Shown here: positions 1 to 7,492 of the stretch, piece after piece | Layout of the letters: the number at the start of each line of letters is the position of its first letter | Numbering within the stretch: position 1 is the stretch's first letter | Virus record (IMG/VR): IMGVR_UViG_3300036859_000169 | Coordinates: 1-46,629 of that record | Strand: one strand, 5' to 3' | Source: a virus | DNA length: 46,629 nucleotides | Program-made: the position numbers and the translations under genes | Notes under the pieces: generated by a model | Database searches by the model: none | What the model was told of the DNA's origin: nothing | What the model saw: the letters and a program-made list of their open reading frames with translations, nothing else

Positions 1-263
1 GGAGTTGGCGTTTTGCAGCGAGAGATAGGTGCGGTTGGTACCGTCGCCGGCCGTAGTGTAGACGAGCTCTCCGGCGGAATAGGACGTGCCGCTCGAGTAC
101 AGCGACACCGTCATCGGACCGAAATACTCGATCCAAGGCGGGACCGGCGGTATACCGAGGGCCTCACCGTTGCCGGGCTGGTGATTGAGATTGTCCCGGC
201 TCTGGGAAATCCAGAGCTGGCCGGACGAGTCCGACACGATGGAGCCGACGAAATAGGTCGGGA
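1..263. repeat. Left copy of the assembly overlap (circular junction)
   Basis: Bases 1-263 align without gaps to 46367-46629. Bases 137-263 are exactly identical (127 bases) and bases 1-136 carry nine substitutions. A 127-base exact overlap is what a k=127 de Bruijn assembler leaves on a circular contig. All nine differences fall at third codon positions of the tail gene that runs through both copies and all are synonymous, so 1-136 is best read as a second strain's allele of 46367-46502 rather than as a true terminal repeat. Confidence 0.85.
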
Positions 264-507
264 ACGACGACCATAGCGACGGGGCGAGCAGCATGGTGTT
301 GGCGTCGATCGCCCGCAGGATGGCCTTGCGGATGGCGAAGCGCCAGATGTTGCGGCGCAACTCGGCCTTGCGGACCTTGTCGTAGACGCGCGCGCAAATG
401 CGGGTGTTCTTGCTCGGCTCGGTGAATCCGAGCGTGGTGTCGATGGGATCGGCGCCGACGTGGTCCAACGCCCGGTTCGCGATGTCTACGGCATTTTGGA
501 AGCTCAT
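1..507 (-). CDS. Tail tubular protein A-like protein, N-terminal part (continues at right window end)
   Basis: This is the N-terminal part of a 440-residue protein whose remainder lies at 45551-46629. The frame is continuous through the overlap: residue 91 here equals the first residue of the right-hand open frame. It is expected to form the upper tail ring between portal and nozzle, as T7 gp11 does. The N terminus (MSFQNAVDIANRALDHVGAD) is typical of this family in BPP-1-like phages, and a basic helical stretch follows at residues 38-68. The ATG at 507 has no Shine-Dalgarno sequence, and a late promoter module sits 42 bases upstream, so the mRNA is predicted to be leaderless. The assignment is good; the exact family is from memory of homologues. 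Confidence 0.8.
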   Translation of the reverse strand, partial: MSFQNAVDIANRALDHVGADPIDTTLGFTEPSKNTRICARVYDKVRKAELRRNIWRFAIRKAILRAIDANTMLLAPSLWSSFPTYFVGSIVSDSSGQLWISQSRDNLNHQPGNGEALGIPPVPPWIEYFGPMTVSLYSSGTSYSAGELVYTTAGDGTNRTYLSLQNANS

Positions 508-549
508 GGCGGGGCAGAATGGCCGCCGCCCCTATTGCCGCAACGCACC
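507..549 (-). promoter_or_regulatory. Late promoter module, copy 1 (tail protein A)
   Basis: Read on the minus strand, GGTGCGTTGCGGC starts at 549, directly at the stop codon of the upstream gene. After 14 nt comes CCATTCTGCC. If TTGCGG (543-538) is the -35 box and ATTCTG (520-515) the -10 box, the spacer is 17 and the start point is 508, one base before the ATG at 507. The start of the box overlaps a short palindrome (GCACCTA, tc, TAGGTGC on the plus strand). Confidence 0.6.
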
Positions 550-1367
550 TATCTAGGTGCCGCCTCGTCCGCCATCGCGCCCACCGCCGTCATATAGCCC
601 GCTATTGCCTGATAGAACGCCATTTCCTTGCCAGTGAGCGACGCGCCCCACGCCGCCGCCGCAATCTGCCGGGTCGAGAAGTTCGACGGATTGGCTCCGC
701 ATATCCACTGCTCCGCATCGGGGACTCCGGTTGATGGAGCAGCAAATGGAGCAGCCCCAAGGGCAACGCCGTTGTGCCATGCGCGCTTGCTATCGGCGTC
801 CGCACGCGTCGCGCCCGCAAAACCAATCGGCTGCGAGCCCGTCGAGCCTGTCCCCGCGTCATTGATCGCAATCGCGATGTCGCCGTTGCCGTCCATCACA
901 CATATCCCCGCGATCGGATCGGTGACGCTGCCGATGTCGGCCACCGATGCCAGTATGGCCGTCCGGTTCCAGACCCATAGAGAGGCATCGTCCCGCTTAT
1001 AGTTCACGCCGTTGTTGAACGGATTGTACCGCGTGTGAATGCGGGCAGAGATGCCGTCGCCAGTGAAGCCGCGATCGGCCTGGAATACAGTGTTGAGCGC
1101 GATTGGGGTAGCCGTTGCTGCCTTCCAGTTCAGCAGCGCCGCCTGCTCGTCATGCGCCGCCAGCATCCAGAGCACGTCGAGCAACTGCCACACCCCGGCC
1201 GCCTTCAGCGCAACGATGCAAGTATTGATCGCTTGTTGGCGCTGCATGTCGGGCGACTGCGTCATCCGCTGGAACAATGCCAGCGCGTCGGGGTCCCACT
1301 CGACGGGCGGCGGCCGCTGCGTCCGAGCCAAGTCCTGCAACAGGATGATTTGCTCGGTCTCGAACAT
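549..1367 (-). CDS. Phage structural protein, probable tail or adhesion component
   Basis: A 272-residue protein of a type common in proteobacterial phages. It has a helical N-terminal segment (about 1-75) with the conserved stretch around LLDVLWMLAAHDEQAALLNW, followed by a beta-rich, glycine/asparagine-rich lectin-like region (about 85-250). Related proteins sit next to tail genes and are assumed to be virion surface proteins; the exact role is unknown. The ATG follows the upstream stop codon by one base (TGA G ATG), so the two genes are translationally coupled. The stop codon touches the late promoter module of the next gene. Confidence 0.55.
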   Translation of the reverse strand: MFETEQIILLQDLARTQRPPPVEWDPDALALFQRMTQSPDMQRQQAINTCIVALKAAGVWQLLDVLWMLAAHDEQAALLNWKAATATPIALNTVFQADRGFTGDGISARIHTRYNPFNNGVNYKRDDASLWVWNRTAILASVADIGSVTDPIAGICVMDGNGDIAIAINDAGTGSTGSQPIGFAGATRADADSKRAWHNGVALGAAPFAAPSTGVPDAEQWICGANPSNFSTRQIAAAAWGASLTGKEMAFYQAIAGYMTAVGAMADEAAPR

Positions 1368-1368
1368 C

Positions 1369-1650
1369 TCACATGGTCGTGACGATGCTGGTGACGACGA
1401 CGAAAGCTGCGGTCGCGGCCACGTTCAGCCGATAGGTGCCGCTCGGCAGGTTGAGCACGGCAGCGTTGACCCCGGTGAAGGGAGTCATAACAGGGACCCA
1501 GGTCACGTTATCGCCGCCGAGCTTTTCCAGCGCAACGCTGGTGAATGTGCCGACGGCATCGATGCCGTACTGGCCGCCGCGCAAGATGAAGACAGGCGGG
1601 TTGGCCGAGATGTTGGGGAAGGCGAAGCGTTCGACCGAGTTCCAGGTCAT
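1369..1650 (-). CDS. Small structural-region protein, 93 aa, unknown function
   Basis: The start chosen is the ATG at 1650, which overlaps the stop of the preceding gene as ATGA; a GTG eight codons earlier is less likely. The sequence looks like one small all-beta domain (alternating hydrophobic strands, several Gly/Pro turns, residues 10-92) with a Val/Thr-rich C terminus. It lies in the capsid-to-tail block between two tightly packed genes. A head-decoration or tail role would fit, but I do not recognise the family. Confidence 0.6.
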   Translation of the reverse strand: MTWNSVERFAFPNISANPPVFILRGGQYGIDAVGTFTSVALEKLGGDNVTWVPVMTPFTGVNAAVLNLPSGTYRLNVAATAAFVVVTSIVTTM

Positions 1651-1910
1651 GACATCCCGATGAGCGAGGCCCAATTGCTGCTGGCGATCGGACCGCCCTG
1701 GCCGAGCACGCCGAGCGTGAGGTTCGATGCGTTCAAGGCGGCGGTGACGGCGGTCTGGTAGGCCACGTCGGCGTCGGACAACGCGGTGTTGTAGGCCACG
1801 AGGTTCGCCGGATTGAAGAGATAGGCCGCGAACGCCGCGGCGCGCGCGTTCTGCCGGACACCTTCGGCCGCGACAACCGCGTTGTAAAAGACCTGCTCGG
1901 CTGCCAGCAT
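1647..1910 (-). CDS. Small helical structural-region protein, 87 aa
   Basis: An alanine-rich, almost wholly helical protein (residues 1-60) with a Gly/Ser-rich tail (residues 66-87). It has a strong ribosome site: AAGGAGG lies about 6 bases before the ATG at 1910. Its stop overlaps the next start. The sequence shows no known motif. Position between capsid and tail genes suggests a minor virion or assembly protein; this is inferred from context only. Confidence 0.6.
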   Translation of the reverse strand: MLAAEQVFYNAVVAAEGVRQNARAAAFAAYLFNPANLVAYNTALSDADVAYQTAVTAALNASNLTLGVLGQGGPIASSNWASLIGMS

Positions 1911-1921
1911 AGCCGCCCTCC

Positions 1922-2152
1922 TTAGTCCTTGACGACGAAGCCGGCCGCCTTGGCCTGCTGCGCGTTTTCGAAGAACCGGATGAATGCTTCGAGCGCCTTG
2001 ATCACGTCCACCTTGCGAGGGATGTCGGCGGCAACGAGTTCATCGAACACGCGCAGCTCAAGCTTTCCGCCGCTCGATCCGGTCCCGGTCGTGAAGTCCG
2101 AGTATTTGAGCCCCTCGACCCCGCGCGGGATGCTGACGAAATGATCGGCCAT
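1922..2152 (-). CDS. Small structural-region protein, 76 aa, unknown function
   Basis: A short protein with a mixed beta N-terminal half and a helical C-terminal half (about residues 38-70, with an FFENAQQAKAAG segment). AGGTGAG lies just before the ATG at 2152 and the gap to the upstream stop is only 8 bases, so it is co-transcribed with the capsid block. The family is not recognised. Plausible as a minor head or connector protein. Confidence 0.6.
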   Translation of the reverse strand: MADHFVSIPRGVEGLKYSDFTTGTGSSGGKLELRVFDELVAADIPRKVDVIKALEAFIRFFENAQQAKAAGFVVKD

Positions 2153-2160
2153 TGCTCACC

Positions 2161-2697
2161 TCAGTCCGTGTAGCTGACGCTCATCACCATGTTGCCGAGG
2201 CCGGTGGTGATCGCGGTCGTCAGGCTGAGCACGATATCGAAGTTGCCGCCGGGATCACTGGTCAAGCCAACCGCCTGCCAGAGTGGCATGTTGCGCTTGT
2301 CGGGCGTGTTGGCCGTGGTGATCGGATTGTTCGTGACATCCGTCGGCTGGACGGTCGTTTGAAGGTTGATGGCCGTCGCAAAGAAGTCGCGGTCGATGGC
2401 ATTGGCCACCAGCAGCGTGGTTGGCTTGCCGCCTTGGCCGTCGGTCGCGAAGTAGAGACCGATATCCGTCACGCCCACCGTCTGCGGTTGCGACTGCAAG
2501 GTGATCTGCTTGACCTTCGCGTTCGATGGCACACGGCACATCTGGAACGTGGAATCGATGTTGGCGTTGGCGGTGCCGACGGCGATGCCGGTCACGTTCT
2601 TCAACGGCGCTGGGCCGCCTTCGCCCGCCGTGTTGGCGACGATTGGGGAGGCGTCGGCGTTGACGATCGAAGCTGATTTCGTATGTTCAAGGGCCAT
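2161..2697 (-). CDS. Capsid-adjacent structural protein, 178 aa
   Basis: This gene directly follows the major capsid gene (10-base gap, GGGAGG before the ATG at 2697). In phages of this kind that slot is taken by a roughly 170-190 residue beta-rich virion protein. The sequence starts with a flexible Ala/Ser/Gly-rich segment (1-35), followed by strand-rich sequence with the pattern MCRVPSNAKVKQITLQ at about 53-68. It probably decorates the capsid shell or stabilises it; the role is inferred from position and composition, not from a motif. Confidence 0.6.
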   Translation of the reverse strand: MALEHTKSASIVNADASPIVANTAGEGGPAPLKNVTGIAVGTANANIDSTFQMCRVPSNAKVKQITLQSQPQTVGVTDIGLYFATDGQGGKPTTLLVANAIDRDFFATAINLQTTVQPTDVTNNPITTANTPDKRNMPLWQAVGLTSDPGGNFDIVLSLTTAITTGLGNMVMSVSYTD

Positions 2698-2707
2698 TGC
2701 TGCCTCC

Positions 2708-3625
2708 CTATGGCGTCACGTCGGCGGCGGCCGATGAGTCGGCGCAGAGCGCTTGCAGCAGCCGCCCCGGCTCCAACCGCGTCGCGCCCGACGACATGCA
2801 GGTGTAGATCTGATAGGGCAGGCCCGAGAGGTCCTTGCGCCGATCGATGTCGTTCTCGGTGTCCTTCCAGATGCCGAGATAGAGGCCCGATTTCACGAAC
2901 GGGATGTTCTGCCGGGTGATGCCGTCGCTGGTCAGGCGCTCCGAATAGACGATGTCGAAGCCGAGGAAGCGCGTGACCTTGCCCTCGACCAGAGTCGGCT
3001 TGTCGGAAAAGTCGGTCGAGACCACCTGCACCTGGTTGAGCAGATCGCTCTCGCCCTGCGAGTTGGTGACCCAGGTCAGGGTCTCGGCTTCGAGATCGAC
3101 CTGCGCCTTGCGGAAGATGCGCTTGGCCTCGATCATCTTGGCGACGGTGAGGCCCGACGCGGCGGCGGAGCCGAAGGTCGAGGCGATTTGATAGAGCGTG
3201 GTGTTGAAGGTCTCGGTGGTGAAGGCCGAGGCATCGACGCCGAGCGAGGCGACGGCGAAGGCCGAACTGATGAGGCGGTCATCCCACTCGCGCGAGACGG
3301 CGGCGGCGGCGACATCGGAATACTGCGACGTCGGCTCGATCGCGGTCTTGAGCTTGTCGAACGTGTCGATGAGCTGGTTGGCATCGCGATCGACGGGGAA
3401 CACCCAGCGCCGGGTGAAGTCCACATCCTGCCGGCCGATCGGGGCGAAGCGGCCCGCCGGTGGCTTCATCTGGATGGCGCCGATGTACTGGATCGGCGAT
3501 GCCTGCTTGCCGACATGGAAACCCTCCATGCACCGGCCGCGCAGCTTCGATTGCCGCTGCTGCAGCTTCAGCGCGAGGATGTCCGAAAACTGCGTCGTGA
3601 ATAGCTTGGGGAGATTTTCCGACAT
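2708..3625 (-). CDS. Major capsid protein (Phage_capsid_2 type)
   Basis: A 305-residue coat protein that forms the head shell. The N terminus (MSENLPKLFTTQFSDILALK) and the following stretch with residues for FHVGKQASPIQYIGAIQMK and the RRWVFPVDRDANQL motif are characteristic of the coat family found in BPP-1-like and related podophages. The ATG at 3625 is preferred to a GTG 18 codons earlier because family members start with MSEN-like sequence. It lies downstream of scaffold and portal, in the usual order. It has a long leader, about 246 nt from the predicted late promoter, containing a strong hairpin at 3822-3855. Confidence 0.85.
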   Translation of the reverse strand: MSENLPKLFTTQFSDILALKLQQRQSKLRGRCMEGFHVGKQASPIQYIGAIQMKPPAGRFAPIGRQDVDFTRRWVFPVDRDANQLIDTFDKLKTAIEPTSQYSDVAAAAVSREWDDRLISSAFAVASLGVDASAFTTETFNTTLYQIASTFGSAAASGLTVAKMIEAKRIFRKAQVDLEAETLTWVTNSQGESDLLNQVQVVSTDFSDKPTLVEGKVTRFLGFDIVYSERLTSDGITRQNIPFVKSGLYLGIWKDTENDIDRRKDLSGLPYQIYTCMSSGATRLEPGRLLQALCADSSAAADVTP

Positions 3626-3821
3626 GATCTGTCCCGCAAATGGAATGGTCCGAACGTCCGCGATCTTTCCCGTGCGCACGCGCGCGCGGAGATCATCAAA
3701 CCTTCAGCCTTTTCCTTGCGGGGGCTGTCTGTCGTCAGTCTTCGGTCTTGACCCTGGCGGGGGACCGTCGCGCCCGATCAGCCTTTCCGGAAAACCGGGA
3801 CTGAAGTTTCGGGGTAGAAGG

Positions 3822-3855
3822 ACCGGAGCCTCTGGAGAGCCGTGGAGGCTCCGGT
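3822..3855. terminator. Strong stem-loop upstream of the capsid gene
   Basis: An 11-bp perfect inverted repeat (ACCGGAGCCTC at 3822-3832, its complement at 3845-3855) with a 12-base loop. There is no clear T-tract on the minus strand, only CCTTCT. It could be a weak terminator that reduces read-through, or an mRNA processing or stabilising hairpin in the capsid leader. The 3626-3915 interval holds only this hairpin and the late promoter module; I see no convincing gene in it. Confidence 0.5.
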
Positions 3856-3870
3856 AGCGCTCTTTCCTGA

Positions 3871-3913
3871 ACGGCGCGGAGATTATCCGGGGCGGCCGAC
3901 GCCGCAACGCACC
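3871..3913 (-). promoter_or_regulatory. Late promoter module, copy 2 (capsid transcription unit)
   Basis: GGTGCGTTGCGGC on the minus strand starts at 3913, two bases after the stop of the upstream small gene. The second box is degenerate (ATAATCTCCG at the same 14-nt spacing). The predicted start near 3871 would give the capsid gene a 5' leader of about 246 nt, unlike the leaderless copies. Confidence 0.5.
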
Positions 3914-3915
3914 GC

Positions 3916-4095
3916 TTATTTCTGGCGCGCGTACTTGGCCAATTTGCCGATTTTCCGGCCTTTATCGGCGGCCATGTACTCGCTCGCCACTTTCACCGGC
4001 ATCGGCTTCTTGCCGTGCGCGCGCAGCTTGCGCCGACCGGCGGCAGTGCGTGACATCGCAGCGAACCCGTGCTGCGCTCTGCTGGTGGAAGGCAT
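3916..4095 (-). CDS. Small basic protein, 59 aa, unknown function
   Basis: A Lys/Arg-rich protein beginning MPSTSRAQHGFAAM, which resembles the short phage proteins with an MPxxSxxQ start (DUF3008-like). The resemblance is weak and from memory. AAGGAG lies 8 bases before the ATG at 4095, which favours this start over a GTG three codons upstream. It sits between scaffold and capsid genes; a nucleic-acid-binding or assembly-assisting role is possible but not shown. Confidence 0.6.
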   Translation of the reverse strand: MPSTSRAQHGFAAMSRTAAGRRKLRAHGKKPMPVKVASEYMAADKGRKIGKLAKYARQK

Positions 4096-4122
4096 GGGCC
4101 GCACTCCTTATTACATAGGGCC

Positions 4123-4443
4123 TCAGGCGTAGCGCAGATCCAGCGCGCGCTTGCCCAATGTCTTTTGCGCTTGATGCAGCCGGGCGATGGCCTCCGCATT
4201 GCCCATGTCGACGCCCTGCAGGCCACCCTTGCGCGGATGGCCGCAGTAGGCGCGGCCGCTGATCACGCAGCGCTCGGCGTTGCAGGCGCTCGGACAGTCG
4301 GCGATGGTGAGCCCGGCGAGATGCGTGGTCAGCTTCGGGGCCGCGGTGGCATCTGGGCGCGGCTTGCGCGGCTTGCGCTGCGTGTACTTGCGCTTCGGCT
4401 TCGGCGCGGGCGGCGGGGCGGGTTGATCGGTCATGGTCATCAT
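4123..4443 (-). CDS. Basic, cysteine-containing protein, 106 aa
   Basis: The ATG at 4443 overlaps the scaffold stop codon (ATGA), which fixes the start. Residues 5-35 are a proline/lysine/arginine-rich tail, and residues 50-80 carry four cysteines (CPSACNAERC, later YCGH) that could bind a metal ion. The C terminus is helical. The family is not recognised. It is encoded between scaffold and capsid, so a DNA-contacting head component is one possibility. Confidence 0.55.
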   Translation of the reverse strand: MMTMTDQPAPPPAPKPKRKYTQRKPRKPRPDATAAPKLTTHLAGLTIADCPSACNAERCVISGRAYCGHPRKGGLQGVDMGNAEAIARLHQAQKTLGKRALDLRYA

Positions 4444-5303
4444 GCGGCTCCATCGATCATCACGTTGAGCGCGTTCCACTCGGTGCGCGCGGCGGCATCG
4501 CCCTTGAGCAGCCGGGCGGCCCACGCCGGATCCGCCATCAGCTCGGCCTTGCGGGCAACTGCACCCTCACGGGTCGTCGGCGTGCCGAGCCCAGGGCCCG
4601 CCCCTCTCTCTATAAAGGTGTCCTCGCTGGTGCCCTGGCCGATCTTGCGGAAGATCTCCATGACGCGGGAGTATCCCAGCGAGTTCTCCAGCGCGTTGAT
4701 CGCCGCGAGGCCATCGGCGTCGTCTCGGCTGAGCCCCAGCCGGCGGGCGCCCTCCATCGCCTTGAGTAGGTTGAAGTCGTAGTTCTCCTTCCAGTTCGCC
4801 TTGAGCTTCACCTTCTCCTCGCCGATCTTGGCGGCCGTGGTCGCGGCCTCGGCCTTGTCGGCGTCCTCAAGAAACTTCACCACCGCCGCGGTGATGGCGC
4901 CGGCCTTGTCCTTCGGCACGAACGCGGTGGCGAGCGCGCTGCGCATGGTGTCGACGAAGCCGGCCTCGAGCTCGGTGCCGTCGGAGAACTTCACGCCCGA
5001 GAAGTCATAGTCCTTGGCTTCCGCCGGGGCCCCGAGCTTGCCCCAGAACGCCTTGATGTCCTCGGGCTTGGCGTCGGCCTTCGGCATCACGAGCAACTGA
5101 TCTGGACCGGCGCCCAAATGCTTTTCGAGACTGCGGTAATTCTTGGTGATCCCGTCCGCGAATTTCTTCGGGTCACTCAGGTCGTAACCCTTGTTCTGCC
5201 ACCAACCAACGGTCTCGGTATCAATGCCGGTGTGCCAGGACGTCGGGGCGGGCGTGGGGGTTGGTGTCGGGGTCGGATCAGGCGTCGGGGTCGGGTCGGG
5301 CAT
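4440..5303 (-). CDS. Capsid scaffolding-type protein
   Basis: A 287-residue protein between portal and capsid, the normal place for the scaffold that directs procapsid assembly. It has a repetitive Pro/Thr tail at residues 2-20 (PDPTPTP repeats), then the WWQNKGYDLSDP motif at about 34-45 that is common in scaffold-type proteins of these podophages. A long charged helical region follows (about 110-200), ending in an alanine-rich C terminus. TAGGAGC precedes the ATG; the first 26 bases overlap the Bbp19-like gene. Confidence 0.75.
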   Translation of the reverse strand: MPDPTPTPDPTPTPTPTPAPTSWHTGIDTETVGWWQNKGYDLSDPKKFADGITKNYRSLEKHLGAGPDQLLVMPKADAKPEDIKAFWGKLGAPAEAKDYDFSGVKFSDGTELEAGFVDTMRSALATAFVPKDKAGAITAAVVKFLEDADKAEAATTAAKIGEEKVKLKANWKENYDFNLLKAMEGARRLGLSRDDADGLAAINALENSLGYSRVMEIFRKIGQGTSEDTFIERGAGPGLGTPTTREGAVARKAELMADPAWAARLLKGDAAARTEWNALNVMIDGAA

Positions 5304-5571
5304 GGCTTGTCGCTCCTATTGCGGGCCGAGTGTAAAGGTCGCGGAGTTGTTCCGGGGTCAGGTCGAGGTGCTCGCGGATCCGCAGCCACACCTCTCTTCT
5401 TCCCTCCAGCACATAGGTTCGATCGCGATCGCCGAGCACCACGCAAGTCTCGCGCGCGCGGCAAAACGGGTTCAAGTCCGCCAGTACCGCCTCGCCTGCC
5501 GCCGAGCCGAACGCGATCTGATAGGCGGTCTTGCGCTCGGAGAAGAATTTCAGCGCTTCATCAGGTGTCAT
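5278..5571 (-). CDS. Bbp19-like phage protein
   Basis: A 97-residue protein carrying the signature of the Bbp19 family of Bordetella phage BPP-1: F(G/A)SAAGEAVLADLNPFCRA, then LEGRREVWLRIREHLDL. The family's function is not established, but it is conserved beside portal and scaffold. Its ATG overlaps the portal stop (ATGA). The C terminus runs over the start of the scaffold gene. Confidence 0.75.
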   Translation of the reverse strand: MTPDEALKFFSERKTAYQIAFGSAAGEAVLADLNPFCRARETCVVLGDRDRTYVLEGRREVWLRIREHLDLTPEQLRDLYTRPAIGATSHARPDPDA

Positions 5572-7307
5572 GCGGCCCCCGGAAGCGGGACGTTCTCGGC
5601 GGCGACCGAGCGCGCCTTCACCATGGCGGCGGCGGCCGGAGCCGCCTGGATCGCCAACTGTTGTTGTTGCGCCGCAGCACGCGCCCGGCGCTTCGCCGCC
5701 ACCGCGGCGTCATCGGACATCCAGCGCTCAGGCACCGCCTGGTCGCGCGCGATCTCCGGAATCGCGGTATCGAAGTCAAAGCGGTCGAGCAGGCTCACGT
5801 CCTGCGTCACGTTCACCAGCTCGCGCGTGGTCTCGACCGTGCGCATGAAGCCGGCCGATTGGCCAGCACGCGCCGCCTTCGCCAGCGGCGAGGTGTCGGT
5901 CACGGTGTATTGCCCCATCGCCTCGCGCAGCCGCGGCGGCATCGGCTCCAGCATTCCCATCTCGGACGCGAGATCGAGCTCGCGCTCCACCAGCCCGCCG
6001 ACATACTCGGTGTGCTGCCGGCCCAAGGTCGGCGCCACCAGCATGCCCTTCTCGTTGACCAGCTCGATCACCTGCGTCGCCGTCATGTTGGGATGCTCGG
6101 ACAGCACCTTGAACAGCGACACCAGAAAGACGTCGTCGATGATGCCGCGCTCCTCGCCCATCATCTTCTCGGTGACCTGGATCTCGCCGGACGGCAGCAC
6201 ATGCACCAGCGCCCGGCCATCGGAGTTGACGCCGCCTTTGTTCACGGCACCGGGGCGCAGGTCCATGCCCACGATGCCGTCGTCGGCCACCAACAGCACC
6301 GGATCGGCGGCGCGGTGACCCTGCTTGAGGAACGTGCGCTTCTCGGCATTGAGGGTCTTGAGCGACGGCAGCACGATCTGCGCCGGCCCGCGGCCGTAGG
6401 TCTCGCCCGGTGCCTGGTCATAGCGCGACACCGCATAGGGAAACACGCGATAGCCACGCTCCGGTTGCATCAGGCAACGGCCCTCGAGCGAGACATAATG
6501 CGAGGCGAACGGCATCCCCTTCTCGTCCAGCCGTTCCGGATCGTAGTCGTCGCCGCGCGGCCGCACGCAATGCAGGAAGTTGTACGGCCACATGCTTTTC
6601 TGCTCGAGCGGCGCCACCAGATTGGCCGGCAGCGCATCGCGGCCCCACTTCTGCACCGCCTGATAGGCGGTCAGCCGGAACCAGCGAATGATGCGATCGA
6701 CCTTGCCCTGGTGGTTCTCGCCATAGAACGTCTCGCCGAACGGCACAGCCTTGTAGCGGAACCCGCGCACGCCGCGGTGCCAGCGGCTGTCGAACTTGTC
6801 CACGTACATGGTGGAATTGCCGAAGGCGCCGAGCGATTGCCAGTTGTTGTAGTTCTGCGCCGCGAAGTTGGCGGTCGGCTCGTAGCGCTCGGCGAACAAG
6901 AGCCGCGTCGTGTTCTCGAACCACAGCCGCGTCGCACGATCCTTCATCACGTAGTCGTCGCCTTGGAGCCCATGCCAGTGCATGTTGCGCGGCGTGACCA
7001 GCGAATCCGCGATGGCGCAGAAGCGGTGCAGCGCGAGCGCGCCGGTGGCGTCGACCTGCTGCTGCGTCTTCTTCGCGCCCGGCCAGTTGAAGTTCTCGTA
7101 GAAGAACGTGTTGCGCGAGGTCGGCAGGATCAGCTCACTGACTTCTTCGCACTGACTCGCATAAGTGGCCCTCCAAATTTGATACTGAGAAAATTCCCTG
7201 AGAATGTCCGCAACGACCCGCTGCTCTTCGTCTGAAATAGTTCGCGGAATACCCATCGGATAGGCGTTGCCGCCGAATGGAATGAGGCTGGTTGATGCCG
7301 GGCTCAT
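5568..7307 (-). CDS. Portal protein (head-tail connector family)
   Basis: A 579-residue portal that forms the twelve-fold channel for DNA entry at the head vertex. Recognised by the ELILPTSR motif, the ADSLVTPRNMHWHGL segment near residue 100, the conserved QNYNNWQSLGAFGNSTMYVD stretch, and length typical of the Head-tail_con family. The C-terminal 60 residues are an Ala/Gln-rich tail. It overlaps both neighbours by ATGA, so it is part of one operon from terminase to scaffold. Confidence 0.9.
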   Translation of the reverse strand: MSPASTSLIPFGGNAYPMGIPRTISDEEQRVVADILREFSQYQIWRATYASQCEEVSELILPTSRNTFFYENFNWPGAKKTQQQVDATGALALHRFCAIADSLVTPRNMHWHGLQGDDYVMKDRATRLWFENTTRLLFAERYEPTANFAAQNYNNWQSLGAFGNSTMYVDKFDSRWHRGVRGFRYKAVPFGETFYGENHQGKVDRIIRWFRLTAYQAVQKWGRDALPANLVAPLEQKSMWPYNFLHCVRPRGDDYDPERLDEKGMPFASHYVSLEGRCLMQPERGYRVFPYAVSRYDQAPGETYGRGPAQIVLPSLKTLNAEKRTFLKQGHRAADPVLLVADDGIVGMDLRPGAVNKGGVNSDGRALVHVLPSGEIQVTEKMMGEERGIIDDVFLVSLFKVLSEHPNMTATQVIELVNEKGMLVAPTLGRQHTEYVGGLVERELDLASEMGMLEPMPPRLREAMGQYTVTDTSPLAKAARAGQSAGFMRTVETTRELVNVTQDVSLLDRFDFDTAIPEIARDQAVPERWMSDDAAVAAKRRARAAAQQQQLAIQAAPAAAAMVKARSVAAENVPLPGAA

Positions 7308-7492
7308 TCGCGATCCTGCTCAAGGGCGTGGCGCGCAATGTGGTGCGCCTCGGTGCTTGTCCCCACAACGTCACGGATTTTCATCAGCGCCGCGCGTAGT
7401 TTCACGTTTTCTTCGTTGACCTCCTCAAGCCGGCGCAGCCTGATATTGGCCAGCGCTTCCCAGCCCATCTCGTTCAGGAGACTCTCGCCCAT
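7304..7492 (-). CDS. Small coiled-coil protein, 62 aa
   Basis: A short helical protein; residues 14-42 read as a coiled coil (NIRLRRLEEVNEENVKLRAA). Its stop overlaps the portal start and its start shares one base with the upstream stop. No known family. The tight packing supports it being translated; it may act in head assembly. Confidence 0.55.
   Translation of the reverse strand: MGESLLNEMGWEALANIRLRRLEEVNEENVKLRAALMKIRDVVGTSTEAHHIARHALEQDRE

Noticed and set aside
2753-3604. 283-codon plus-strand open frame
   Set aside because: Antisense to the clearly recognised capsid gene.
5118-7235. 705-codon plus-strand open frame
   Set aside because: Antisense to scaffold, Bbp19-like and portal genes; Arg/His/Gly-rich composition typical of shadow frames in GC-rich DNA.
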